NCBI GenBank assembly: GCA_030447415.1 | Contig: JAUJOZ010000003.1 | Span: forward strand, 1-64,000 | Reading direction: 5' to 3' | Length of the DNA: 64,000 nucleotides | DNA from: Thermomicrobiales bacterium | GTDB taxonomy: Bacteria; Chloroflexota; Chloroflexia; Thermomicrobiales; UBA6265 | Part shown: in pieces, positions 30,124 to 39,015 of the stretch | Numbering within the stretch: the first letter of the stretch is position 1 | How the letters are laid out: every line of letters starts with the position of its first letter | Translations under genes and position numbers: made by a program | Notes under the pieces: model-generated | Seen by the model: only the letters and a program-made list of their open reading frames with translations | Told to the model about the DNA's origin: nothing | Databases searched by the model: none

Positions 30124-30421
30124 GGTCGCCAGGATACAAGCCCGCCGGGGGAGGAACAACCGCAGCGGCCCGCTCGACAGCCCGGGCCACCCGACCACCG
30201 TGGTAGGCTGGGGCTGCCGCGTCAAACCGCCGCAACGCGCATCTCGGACCAGCATCACGGGATCGGCTGACGGCAAGGTCGGCGGCAGAGTGGGCCATTG
30301 GAGCGCCCGGCGGGACGCCTGGCTTCCGGTCGTGCGGCAGGGGTGGGGAACGCGGCCGGGCGCCGCGAGGCGGCCGTTGCCGCGACGCCGGCAGATCGGC
30401 ATCAGCCATGGGAGGTGACAC

Positions 30422-31765
30422 ATGAGCGAACCGATGGCCGTGTCCGAAGCCGACGCGGTCGTGATCGGTGCCGGCGCGTTTGGCTTGAGCACTGGGTACC
30501 ACCTCGCCGCGCTGGGGATGGAGCGAGTGGTCGTGCTCGACCGGTTCGCGCCGGCATCGCAGACATCACCGCGCGCCGCCGGATTGTTCAAGCTCGTCCA
30601 GGCCGACGCCACCTTGACGCGCCTGGCGCAACTCAGCGTCGAGATCGTCACCGGCTTCGAGGCGGCAACCGGCGTTCCCCTGCCCTGCGTCCAATCCGGT
30701 AGCCTGCTCGTCGCGCGCACGCCGGCCCACGCCGCGTTGGTGCGGGACGAAGCGGAACAGTCGGCGACCTGGGGAGTCGAACTCGAGCTGGTCGACGGCG
30801 CCGCGGCCCACCGGCTCGCGCCCTACCTCGCAGGCGACGGGCTTCGCGCCGCCTGCTACATCCCCGGCGACATCTACGTCGAGGAGCCGGCCAGCCTGCT
30901 GGCGGCCTACATCGAGGCCGGGCAGCGGCTTGGCGTCGCGGTCCTCGGACACGCACCGGTGACGGGTCTGCGCGTGAGCCAGGGTCGGGTCGAGGGAGTC
31001 GTCACCCCGCGCGGCGAGGTGCGGACCGAGGTCGTGGTCGACGCGGCCGGGGCGTGGGCAGCGATGGTTGGGGACCTCGGAGACGTGCGTGTCCCCATCG
31101 CCCCGGGCCGGCACCAGCTTCGGATCAGCGACCCGATCGCGGGGGTAGCCGCCGACGACCCGATTACCCGCATCGTGGACGCGGCGGTCTACGTCCGCCC
31201 GGCGCGCGGCGGGTTGATGTCGGGGGGATTTGAAGCCAACCCGCTGCCGCTGGACCCGCGCCGCGCTGACCCCAACTTCACGATGGACGCCGTCCCGCTG
31301 GACGCGGGGTTGCTCGACGGCTTCGTGGCGGCGGTCGCCGACCAGGTTCCCGCCCTCCCCGACGCCGGGACAAGCGAGCACCGCGCCGGCCTCTTCACGA
31401 TGACCGCGGACGCCCGTTTCCTTGCCGGCCCCGTCCCTGGCCTCGACGGATTCTGGCTGGCGACCGGTTGCAACGGCAGCGGCTTCTCCCTCTCCTCCGG
31501 CATCGGCCGCGTCCTCGCCGAGTGGATTGTCGGCGGCTCCCCGCCCTTTGACGTGAGCAGCCTGGACCCCGCGCGTTTCGCCGCCTCACCGCTCGACGAC
31601 GAGGCGCTCGTGGCCGCCGGCGTCTGGCAGTATGCCAACTTCTACACGCCGACCGGCGTTTCGGCGTTGCGATGCGGTGTGTTCTCGACCGCGGTCCTGA
31701 TTTCGTCACCGCGTCGACAACGTCCGCACCGAATCAAGCCGTGGGCCAGTTTACCGCCTTACTGA
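30422..31765 (+). CDS. FAD-dependent amine/amino-acid oxidase (DAO, sarcosine oxidase-like)
   Basis: 447 residues. The N-terminal FAD-binding motif is DAVVIGAGAFGLSTGYHLA (GxGxxG) with VVVLDRF closing the dinucleotide site; PRAAGLFKLVQAD follows, and GLFTMTADARFLAGPVPGLDGFWLATGCNGSGFSLSSGIGRVLAEW is the C-terminal flavin-binding block (cut here as several conserved parts). It oxidises an amine such as an N-methyl amino acid, glycine or D-amino acid in the cytoplasm. About 50 extra residues after the domain have no clear homology. The ATG at 30422 has GGGAGGTGACAC before it. Divergent from purK. Confidence 0.85.
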   Translation: MSEPMAVSEADAVVIGAGAFGLSTGYHLAALGMERVVVLDRFAPASQTSPRAAGLFKLVQADATLTRLAQLSVEIVTGFEAATGVPLPCVQSGSLLVARTPAHAALVRDEAEQSATWGVELELVDGAAAHRLAPYLAGDGLRAACYIPGDIYVEEPASLLAAYIEAGQRLGVAVLGHAPVTGLRVSQGRVEGVVTPRGEVRTEVVVDAAGAWAAMVGDLGDVRVPIAPGRHQLRISDPIAGVAADDPITRIVDAAVYVRPARGGLMSGGFEANPLPLDPRRADPNFTMDAVPLDAGLLDGFVAAVADQVPALPDAGTSEHRAGLFTMTADARFLAGPVPGLDGFWLATGCNGSGFSLSSGIGRVLAEWIVGGSPPFDVSSLDPARFAASPLDDEALVAAGVWQYANFYTPTGVSALRCGVFSTAVLISSPRRQRPHRIKPWASLPPY

Positions 31766-31904
31766 CTGCGGCACCGACGGAAGGATGAACCGTCGCTGTT
31801 CTGGGTGCCCGACCGGTTTCCCGACTCCTGCCGCACAGAGGACGAGTAGCACAGTCGCGCCCTTCGGCGATGGCGCTGGGTGGTGACGCAGCCATCGGCT
31901 CGGG

Positions 31905-32939
31905 CTACCACGTTTCGGTGACCTTGCGGAGGCCGCGCGGACGATCCGGGTCGCTCCCCCGTTCCCGGGCCAGATGCCACGCTAGCTGCTGCAAGGGGAG
32001 GATGACCAGGATCGGCGTGAGCCACTCCGGTCCTAGATCATTGAGGGCGAAGCCGACCCGGCCCAGCGAGACCAGCGTCGGATCGCCGACCACCAGCGTG
32101 TCGGCGCCCAGGTCGCCCAAGCGCTCCACGACAGGCTTCAGCGCCAAGCTCCCCTGCCCCTCGGGCGCGATCACGATGACGGGGAAGCCCCGGTCGATCA
32201 TCGCCATCGGACCGTGCAGGAGATCGGCCCCCGAGAAGGCGTGGGCGACGACGTAGCTCGTTTCCATGAGCTTGAGCGCCGCTTCCCGCGCCGACGGGTA
32301 GTTGTACCCCCGCGCCGTCACGACGAGCTGCTCGGCGAATCGGTAGCGCACCGCAAGCCGAGCTACCTCCTCCTCGCGCTCCAGGAGCGCCGCCGCTCGC
32401 TGGGGGAGCGCCCCCGCCTCATCTCCGTTGCGTCCGGCCAACGCCTCGACGAAGAGGAACAGGGTCAGCAACTCAGCCGTGTAGGTCTTGGTGGCCGCGA
32501 CCGCGCGTTCCGGGCCGGCCAGGACGTCGAGGTGGAACTCCGCCGTGGCGGCGAGCGGCGAATCGGGGGCGTTGGTAATGGCGACCGTGACCGCGCCGCC
32601 GGCGCGGGCGCGGGCGACCGGCTCGACGATGTCGGGGGAGGCCCCCGACTGGCTGACCGCGAGGACGAGGACGTCGCGCAGGTCGGGGCGCGCGTCGTAG
32701 ACGGTCATCGTCGATGGCGACGCCAGCCCCGCCGGCAACGCGAGCCGGGTCTCCACCAAATATTTTGCATAGAGGGCGGCGTGATCCGAGGTGCCGCGGG
32801 CGACGAAGAGGACGAAGCGCGGCCGGCGGGCACGCACGGCCCGGGCAACGTCGAGGACGCCGGCTCGGCCCTCAGAGAGAATGCGGTCGAGTACCGCGGG
32901 CTGCTCCTTGATCTCGGCCGCCATCATCGACCCGTTCAT
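31905..32939 (-). CDS. SIS-domain amino-sugar isomerase/deaminase (GlmS C-half/AgaS-like)
   Basis: 344 residues with two SIS domains (about 30-165 and 195-335), the layout of the isomerase half of glucosamine-6-phosphate synthase and of AgaS/FrlB-type deaminases, with no glutaminase domain. Seen: FVARGTSDHAALYAKYL and VLAVSQSGASPDIVEPV (sugar-phosphate loop), ATKTYTAELL, ARGYNYPSAREAALKLMET (catalytic Glu/Lys region). It probably converts an amino-sugar phosphate to a ketose phosphate, releasing ammonia. The ATG at 32939 follows GAGGAGGGCACC. A nagA remnant ends only 22 bases upstream, matching the usual nagA-agaS pairing. Confidence 0.82.
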   Translation of the reverse strand: MNGSMMAAEIKEQPAVLDRILSEGRAGVLDVARAVRARRPRFVLFVARGTSDHAALYAKYLVETRLALPAGLASPSTMTVYDARPDLRDVLVLAVSQSGASPDIVEPVARARAGGAVTVAITNAPDSPLAATAEFHLDVLAGPERAVAATKTYTAELLTLFLFVEALAGRNGDEAGALPQRAAALLEREEEVARLAVRYRFAEQLVVTARGYNYPSAREAALKLMETSYVVAHAFSGADLLHGPMAMIDRGFPVIVIAPEGQGSLALKPVVERLGDLGADTLVVGDPTLVSLGRVGFALNDLGPEWLTPILVILPLQQLAWHLARERGSDPDRPRGLRKVTETW

Positions 32940-32961
32940 GGTGCCCTCCTCGGAACGCCGG

Positions 32962-33195
32962 CTACTCCCTAACGATCGTAGCCGGCACCGTCAACTCGCC
33001 GTCGAAGAGGCTGGGGTCCGCGTCGGACCCGGCGGTCAGGAGCCCGACGCCATCGAGTCCGAGGACCCGCGCCGGCGCCTCGGACGCCATTCACCCCGCC
33101 TGCGCCCGCGGCGTCTGGGTCCAGCCGATCAGGTCGCCGACGGCGTGGGCGAACCTGACGCTCGGCCCACTCAGCGTCCCGTCGTCAAAGCCTCG
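32962..33195 (-). pseudogene. Remnant of N-acetylglucosamine-6-phosphate deacetylase
   Basis: On the minus strand one frame reads FDDGTLSGPSVRFAHAVGDL, then IGWTQTPRAQAG, a TGA at 33091-33093, and directly in the same frame MASEAPARVLGLDGVG and GSDADPSLFDGELTV to a TAG at 32962-32964. These two blocks match the last third of NagA (DGTLAGS...AVRNL and NPARVLGL...GADADLVLFD). The catalytic His/Asp part is not recognisable upstream. So only a C-terminal piece with an in-frame stop remains, placed directly before the SIS-domain gene. Confidence 0.65.
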
Positions 33196-33462
33196 CCGAT
33201 ATTCCGTTCGCACGGACCCTTGGCGGATCTCCCGCGGGCCTAGGCCCGTGATCAAGCCGTTCCCCCGTCTTGACAGCGTTCGCAGCGCATGCGAAGTTGC
33301 CGAACCTGTTCCGTAACCCAACGCCGGCGGGCCGGCGGCTTACCCCCGGCTGACGCCGACGGCCCACCAGGTGGACCGACGCGGGTGGATTGGCGGCGAC
33401 GGGTGAACGGGACTCTGGGACCCACGGACGGTCGGTGTTGTCGCTTCGACAAGGAGATGTCA

Positions 33463-34896
33463 ATGACTCAGGAGCAGATCCATCGGCTCATCGCGGACGC
33501 CACCAGCGGACGCTATTCCCGGCGCGAGGTGTTGCGGCGGGCGACAGCGCTCGGGTTGTCGGCGCCGGCGGTGGCGGCACTGTGCGCGGGCGCGAACCCG
33601 ATGCGGGCGTTCGCCCAGGGCGCGGAGAACCCGCTTGGCGTTGACCCGGCCGCCCCGCTCGATGTCGTCATCTTCAAGGGCGGCTACGGGGACGACTACG
33701 CCAAGTATGTCACCGACAACATGTACAAGAAGCTTTACCCGAACGCGCAGATCTCGTACGCCGGGATCCAGCGCCTGAACGAGCAGCTTCAGCCGCGCTT
33801 CGTCGCCGGCGAGCCGCCGGACGTGATCGACAACTCCGGGGCCGGCAATCTCGACACGGTCGCCCTCATTGGTGAGGAACAGTTGGCCGATCTCGCCGAC
33901 CTGATGGCGGCTCCGTCGTACGACACGGAGGGGGTGACCTTCGCCGACACGCTCCTGCCCGGTACTCAGGAGACTGGCGTCTACGACGGCAAGCAGTACG
34001 TCCTGAATTACGTCGTCTTCGTCTTGGGCATCTGGTACAGCTCTTCCTGGATGAAGGAGAAGGGCTACACGTACCCCAAGACCTGGACCGAGATGATGGA
34101 CCTCTGCGAGGAGATCAAGGGCTCGGGGATCTCGCCGTGGGTGACGACGGGGGTCCACCCGCAGTACGTCCGCCAGTTCGTCTTTGATCAGATGCTCTGG
34201 AAGCACGACCCGCAGGCGCTCGTCAACATCGATAACCTCGAGGCGGACGCCTGGAAGGCGCCGGCCGTGCAGGAGGTTCTCGAGGCGATCTACATGCTGG
34301 CCGACCGGGACTACCTGTTGCCCGGTTGGGACGGTCTCGATCACACCCAGTCGCAGGCCGAGTGGCTGCAGAACAGGGCGGTCTTCATCCCCGTCGGGTC
34401 CTGGCTCGAGAACGAGATGAAGGGTCTGGTGCCCGAGGGCTTCGACATGGTGGTCGCCCCGACCCCGTCGCTCGAAGGTGACAAGATTCCCTTCGAGGGG
34501 ATCTTCGCGGGCGCCGGTGAGGTCTTCATCGTGCCGTCCCAGGGCAAGAACGTTCAGGGCGGCAAGGAGTGGCTGCGTCTGCTCTTCTCGAAGGAGGGTG
34601 GACGGAAGTTCTCCGAGCTCACCCAGAACCTGACGGTCGTCAAGGGGGCGGCGGAAGGCGTGCAGTTCAGCGTGGCCACCGCCTCGGTCCAGTCGGCCAT
34701 CGACGCGGCCGGCACCAACACCTTCAACTCCCGCTACCACGAGTGGTACAAGGATCTCGGAGACGAGGTCAAGCAGCAGATGGCCTCGCTGCTGCAGAAG
34801 CAGATTTCCATGGAAGAGTTCATGGACGCCGCCCAGGAGGCGGCCGATACGGTCAAGGACGACGAGGCGATCCCGAAGTTCGAGCGCACGCTGTAA
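33463..34896 (+). CDS. Amino-sugar ABC transporter substrate-binding protein (NgcE-like)
   Basis: 477 residues. A Tat signal is visible (SRREVLRRATALGLSAPA, R20-R21, then AFAQG). The mature part, VIFKGGYGDDYAKYVTDNMY and RFVAGEPPDVIDNSGAGNLD, resembles the N-acetylglucosamine/chitobiose-binding protein NgcE of streptomycetes. It should capture an amino sugar outside the membrane for the two permeases encoded next. No ATPase gene is beside them, so a shared MsiK-type ATPase is probably used. The ATG at 33463 has AAGGAG seven bases before it. A stable hairpin follows the gene and may raise the amount of binding protein relative to permease. Confidence 0.87.
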   Translation: MTQEQIHRLIADATSGRYSRREVLRRATALGLSAPAVAALCAGANPMRAFAQGAENPLGVDPAAPLDVVIFKGGYGDDYAKYVTDNMYKKLYPNAQISYAGIQRLNEQLQPRFVAGEPPDVIDNSGAGNLDTVALIGEEQLADLADLMAAPSYDTEGVTFADTLLPGTQETGVYDGKQYVLNYVVFVLGIWYSSSWMKEKGYTYPKTWTEMMDLCEEIKGSGISPWVTTGVHPQYVRQFVFDQMLWKHDPQALVNIDNLEADAWKAPAVQEVLEAIYMLADRDYLLPGWDGLDHTQSQAEWLQNRAVFIPVGSWLENEMKGLVPEGFDMVVAPTPSLEGDKIPFEGIFAGAGEVFIVPSQGKNVQGGKEWLRLLFSKEGGRKFSELTQNLTVVKGAAEGVQFSVATASVQSAIDAAGTNTFNSRYHEWYKDLGDEVKQQMASLLQKQISMEEFMDAAQEAADTVKDDEAIPKFERTL

Positions 34897-34910
34897 GCGC
34901 GGCGGAGACG

Positions 34911-34951
34911 GGTGGCGAGGTGAGGGGCGTGCGGCTCCTTGCCTCGCCACC
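34911..34951 (+). terminator. Intra-operon hairpin after the NgcE-like gene
   Basis: GGTGGCGAGG (34911-34920) pairs with CCTCGCCACC (34942-34951); the loop can fold further through AGGGGC/GCTCCT. It begins 15 bases after the stop codon and 17 bases before the permease start. It may act as a partial terminator or an mRNA 3' stabiliser. Confidence 0.6.
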
Positions 34952-34968
34952 GCTCGGGGGCCGATCCC

Positions 34969-35865
34969 ATGCATTACCAGAAGTACCGGCTCATCGTGCC
35001 ATTTCTGTTGCCGGCGGTAGCGCTGTACGGGCTCTTCGTCCTATGGCCCTACGCCCAGGCGATCTACCTCTCCTTCACCGGGTGGCGCGGGCTGTCGGCC
35101 AACAAACCGTGGGTCGGGCTCGATAACTACCAGCGACTTCTCGAGGACGATCGATTTCGGGAAGCCCTCTCCCGCAACGGGCAACTGCTGATCGTCCTCC
35201 CCTTGATCACGATCGCCATCGCCATGACCTTCGCCGCCCTCTTCACCCAGGGCGGCCAGTCGATCCCAGGCGCCAGCTTCTACCGGATCATCTTTTTCTT
35301 CCCGCAGGTCATCTCTGCCGTGATCGTGGGCATCCTCTGGGGCTACGTCTACAACCCGAACATCGGTCTGTTGAACGGCGTCCTCGACGCGGTCGGACTG
35401 GACGGGCTGCAGCAAGGGTGGTTGAGCGATCCCGACCTCGTCCTGTGGTCGATCGTGGCGGTCGCGATCTGGTCGAGCGTCGGCTTTTACATGGTGATCT
35501 TTATCGCCGCCATGCAGTCGATCCCGACCTCGTTCTACGAGGCGGCGGTGCTCGATGGCGCCACCCGCTGGACCTCGTTCAAGGACATTACCTTCCCGCT
35601 CATCTCGGAGACGATCCGCACCACGGGGGTGTACCTCGGCATCTTCGCGCTGGACTTCTTCGTCCTTGTGCAGGTCATCTCCGCGGGTGGAACCACGGCC
35701 ACTGCCCGGCGCGCGGAGGTGGCGGCCCTCTACCTCTACAACGAGGCCTTTGACAAGAGCCGGTGGGGCTACGCCTCGACGATCGGGGTCGCCCTCCTGA
35801 TCCTAACGTTGATCCTCGCCCTCGTGTTCATGCGGTTGGCACGGCGGGAGACCTACGAGTTCTAG
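34969..35865 (+). CDS. Sugar ABC transporter permease (NgcF-like)
   Basis: 298 residues, six predicted membrane helices, first from about 8 to 28 (LIVPFLLPAVALYGLFVLWPY). The cytoplasmic EAA loop that contacts the ATPase is EAAVLDGATRWTSFKDITFPLI. Length and order (binding protein, then permease of this type) match CUT1 transporters. It forms the channel with the permease encoded 101 bases downstream. The ATG at 34969 is preferred over a start ten codons upstream because the protein then begins as in the family. Confidence 0.92.
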   Translation: MHYQKYRLIVPFLLPAVALYGLFVLWPYAQAIYLSFTGWRGLSANKPWVGLDNYQRLLEDDRFREALSRNGQLLIVLPLITIAIAMTFAALFTQGGQSIPGASFYRIIFFFPQVISAVIVGILWGYVYNPNIGLLNGVLDAVGLDGLQQGWLSDPDLVLWSIVAVAIWSSVGFYMVIFIAAMQSIPTSFYEAAVLDGATRWTSFKDITFPLISETIRTTGVYLGIFALDFFVLVQVISAGGTTATARRAEVAALYLYNEAFDKSRWGYASTIGVALLILTLILALVFMRLARRETYEF

Positions 35866-35966
35866 CGGTCAGGGGGCAAGCGACGAGGGCCGGACCAAAG
35901 CGTCCATCGAGCCTCGGCCCCCACTCCTAATTCGCGACCCCTCGCCCTCGCGAAAGGTGGTGCGGC

Positions 35967-36869
35967 GTGAGCGTCGAAGCTATCAGGCCGATCGACGAGG
36001 CCCGGGCGACCGCGCCGCGCGTCGCGACGGGTGCTCGTCACAGCACTTGGGCGTTCAATGGGATCGCTCAGACGCTCCTGATTCTTTGGACGATCTTGGT
36101 GATCTTCCCCTTCGCGTGGATGATCGTGTCAGCCTTCAAGTCCGACCCCGAGATCGTCTTCAGTCCGTGGAAGCTTCCCGAGACGCTGCAATGGGACAAC
36201 TTCTCGCGGGCGTGGACCAAGGCCCACATTGGGCGCTACGTGTTCAACACGTTGATCGTCCTCGCCGGGTCACTGACCGGCACCCTCATCATCTCGTCCA
36301 TGGCGGCGTACGTCCTCGCTCGCTTCCAATTCCCCGGTCGGCAGATCATCTTTTATCTGTTCCTGGCTGGCATGATGTTCCCGATCTTCCTGGCGTTGGT
36401 GCCGCTCTTCTTCCTGGTCGAGGATCTGCACCTGGCCGCCACCTACCATGGGCTGGCCCTCGTCTACATCGCCTACTCCCTTCCCTTCACGATCTTCTTT
36501 CTGACCGGCTTCTTCAAGACGCTGCCGAGCGAGGTCGGCGAAGCGGCGATCATGGACGGCGCCAGTCAGTACCGGATCTTCTTCGACGTCATGTTGCCGA
36601 TGGCGAAACCCGGTTTGATCGCGATGGGCATCTTCAATTTCCTGGGCCAGTGGAATCAGTTCCTGTTGCCACTGGTGCTGATGCCCGACGAGAACCGCTA
36701 CCTCCTCTCCCAGGGGCTAGCGTTCCTCGCGATCCAGCAGGGCTACCAGAACGACTATGGTGCCCTCTTCGCGGCCCTGACGATCACCATGGTCCCGACC
36801 CTGATCGTCTATGTCCTCTTCCAGCGACGCCTGGAGTCGGGCCTTACCGCGGGCGCGCTGAAGGGGTAA
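35967..36869 (+). CDS. Sugar ABC transporter permease (NgcG-like)
   Basis: 300 residues, MalG-type inner-membrane permease with six predicted helices after a 30-residue cytoplasmic start (LLILWTILVIFPFAWMIVSA is the first). The EAA loop is EAAIMDGASQYRIFFDVMLPMA, and the C-terminus VLFQRRLESGLTAGALKG is the normal family end. The GTG start at 35967 follows AAAGGTGGTGCG. Partner of the permease encoded just upstream. Confidence 0.92.
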   Translation: MSVEAIRPIDEARATAPRVATGARHSTWAFNGIAQTLLILWTILVIFPFAWMIVSAFKSDPEIVFSPWKLPETLQWDNFSRAWTKAHIGRYVFNTLIVLAGSLTGTLIISSMAAYVLARFQFPGRQIIFYLFLAGMMFPIFLALVPLFFLVEDLHLAATYHGLALVYIAYSLPFTIFFLTGFFKTLPSEVGEAAIMDGASQYRIFFDVMLPMAKPGLIAMGIFNFLGQWNQFLLPLVLMPDENRYLLSQGLAFLAIQQGYQNDYGALFAALTITMVPTLIVYVLFQRRLESGLTAGALKG

Positions 36870-36994
36870 GGGTCGGACCCGGACCGGCGGCACGACGGCG
36901 GTGCGTTCAACCCTGCGCCCACCGTGCGCGGTCTCCGCCGTGCCGATCCGCGTGGGGAACGGCCAGCCGTGTCACACGTGAGGAGCCCGCCAAG

Positions 36995-37798
36995 GTGATC
37001 CAGGAATCCGGTCGGGAGGGCGAAACCGGGGTTCACGCTGTCCGCCGGCTCGCCGGCAAGACGGTGCTCGTGACCGGAAGCACCCGCGGGATCGGCCGCA
37101 CCGTGGCCGAGTGGCTGGCCCGGGAGGGCGCGGGCATCGTCGTCTCCGGCCGCGAGGCGGGTCCCGTCGAGGAGGCGGTCGAGGCGACGCGGGCGCTAGG
37201 CGTGCCGTCATTCGGTCTCACCGCGAACCTGGCCCAGGTGGACGACGCGCATCGACTGGCGGAGGAGGTTCTCGCCCGGGTCGAGCGACTCGACATCCTC
37301 GTCAACAACGCGGGCATGAGCATTCGAGGCCGGTTCTGGGAAGTCACGGACGCGGCGTGGGAGGAGCAGGTCAACGTCAACTACCGCTCGCCCTTCGTGC
37401 TGGCCCAGCACGCCGCGCGGCACATGATCGAACGGGGTCTCCGCGGCCGGATCGTCAACGTCAGCACTATCGGCGCGCATGCCTGCCACCCGGACGCCGC
37501 CGTCTACGACAGCGCGAAGGGTGCGGTCGAGGTGATGACCCGCAACATGGCCTACGAGCTAGCCCCGCACGGGATCAGCGTCAACTGCGTGATCCCCGGC
37601 GCGATCGCCGAACGCCCCGGCGCGCCGGAGCGGCCTGAGAGGTGGGACGAGGCGCGGCGCAACATCCCCTTCGGACGCGTCGGCCGAGCGGAGGATATCG
37701 CCGCGGTGGTCCGGTTCTTCTGCCTGCCGGAAACGGAGTTCACGACCGGACAATCGCTGCTCGTCGACGGCGGCCACAGCTCGTACCTCCATGAGTGA
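36995..37798 (+). CDS. Short-chain dehydrogenase/reductase
   Basis: 267 residues, classical SDR. Cofactor motif VTGSTRGIGRTVAEWLA (TGxxxGIG), LDILVNNAGMS (NNAG), catalytic Ser in NVSTIGAHA, and YDSAKGAV (YxxxK). The C-terminus GQSLLVDGGHSS is usual. It oxidises or reduces a sugar or sugar-acid hydroxyl with NAD(P). The GTG at 36995 has GAGGAG ten bases before it and trims a non-homologous upstream reading. The stop overlaps the start of the next gene by 8 bases. As the first enzyme gene after the transporter, it is a good candidate for the first oxidation of the imported sugar. Confidence 0.88.
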   Translation: MIQESGREGETGVHAVRRLAGKTVLVTGSTRGIGRTVAEWLAREGAGIVVSGREAGPVEEAVEATRALGVPSFGLTANLAQVDDAHRLAEEVLARVERLDILVNNAGMSIRGRFWEVTDAAWEEQVNVNYRSPFVLAQHAARHMIERGLRGRIVNVSTIGAHACHPDAAVYDSAKGAVEVMTRNMAYELAPHGISVNCVIPGAIAERPGAPERPERWDEARRNIPFGRVGRAEDIAAVVRFFCLPETEFTTGQSLLVDGGHSSYLHE

Positions 37799-38975
37799 GT
37801 CGCAGTTCGGCGCCGGAATCTACACGTACCCCTGGGACCTGGCCGCCGAAGGGCACGCGGCCGCACTCGGGCGGATCGCCGGGGCGGGGTTCACCGCCGT
37901 CAACCTCGCCTCCGCCTACCACGCCGGCAAGTTCCTGCTACCGCACAACCCGCGACACCGCGTCTACTTCGCCGAGGACGGCGCGGTCTACTTCCGGCCC
38001 GACCCGACGCGGTACGGTCGCCTGCGGCCCCGGGTCAGCTCCCTGGTCACCGATGCGGGCGATCCACTGACGGACCTCGACCGTGCACGGCGGGCGCACG
38101 GCCTCGACCTCGCCGCCTGGGTCGTCTGCCTGCACAACACCTGGCTCGGTCAGCAGTACCCCGACTGCGCGGCACGCAATGCCTTCGGCGACCCGTACCT
38201 CCACTCACTCTCTCCGGCGCACCCCGACGTGCGGGCCTATCTCGTCGCCCTCCTGACGGACATCGTCGGCCGGGCCGAGATCGCGGCAGTCGAGCTGGAG
38301 TCACCGGGGTACATGGGGTTCCTTCACGGCTTCCACCACGAGATCATCGGCGTCCCGCTCGACCGGGCGCAGGAGACGCTTCTCGGCCTCTCCTTCGCGC
38401 CGGTGGAGCTGGAGCGAGCGCGCACGGCCGGCATCGACGGTGAGAGGTTGCGCCGCCGTGTCGCCGACGCGTTGCTCGCCGCCTGGCAGACCGGCGCGCC
38501 GCCCGGGGACGAGCCGTTCCCCCTCCTCCGAGACGTGCTCGACAGTCCCGAGCTCGCCGCCTACGAGCGCCTACGACGGGAGATCGTGGCGGAACTGGTG
38601 GCGGAGCTGCGGGCGGCGGTCCACGCCGCGAGCCCCGGGACGGAAATCCGGCTCTTCGCCGCGCTCGGCCCGGCGGAAGGTGCCGAAGAGCGCGATGCGG
38701 AGCTCCTCGGCTTGGCGGACGGGATGCTCGCCGGGTACGCCCAGTCAAACGAGGACGCCGGGCGCCGAGCCCGGGAGTTGCGCGCGCTGATCGACCCGAG
38801 GCCGGTCTACGGGATGGTACGGGCGATCGCGCCCGACACCGTCGACCCCGCGCAGGTCGGGCCACGGATCGATGCCTGGCGGGCGGCAGGGGTGGCAGGC
38901 ATCGACGTCTACAACTACGGCCTGATGACGCTGCCGATGCTGGAGGCGGTCGGGTCGACGCTGCGGAGCGCGTAG
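37791..38975 (+). CDS. Uncharacterised 394-residue protein, TIM-barrel-like
   Basis: Not assigned to a known enzyme. The N-terminus (GIYTYPWDLAAEGHAAALGR, GFTAVNLASAYHAGKFLLPH) and the pattern of strands followed by helices, with EIAAVELESPGYMGFLHGF, RLFAALGP and a C-terminal GIDVYNYGLMTLPML, suggest a TIM barrel of the glycosyl hydrolase or sugar-isomerase kind. Candidate catalytic acids (Glu in VELESPG; Asp/Tyr in GIDVYNYG) sit at strand ends. No signal peptide, so it acts in the cytoplasm on the imported compound. It overlaps the SDR gene by 8 bases (CCATGAGTGA), so it is tightly co-expressed with it. Confidence 0.75.
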   Translation: MSESQFGAGIYTYPWDLAAEGHAAALGRIAGAGFTAVNLASAYHAGKFLLPHNPRHRVYFAEDGAVYFRPDPTRYGRLRPRVSSLVTDAGDPLTDLDRARRAHGLDLAAWVVCLHNTWLGQQYPDCAARNAFGDPYLHSLSPAHPDVRAYLVALLTDIVGRAEIAAVELESPGYMGFLHGFHHEIIGVPLDRAQETLLGLSFAPVELERARTAGIDGERLRRRVADALLAAWQTGAPPGDEPFPLLRDVLDSPELAAYERLRREIVAELVAELRAAVHAASPGTEIRLFAALGPAEGAEERDAELLGLADGMLAGYAQSNEDAGRRARELRALIDPRPVYGMVRAIAPDTVDPAQVGPRIDAWRAAGVAGIDVYNYGLMTLPMLEAVGSTLRSA

Positions 38976-39015
38976 GCGGCGGAGCGGCACGAAGCCGGCC
39001 ACGAGGGGAGCAAGG

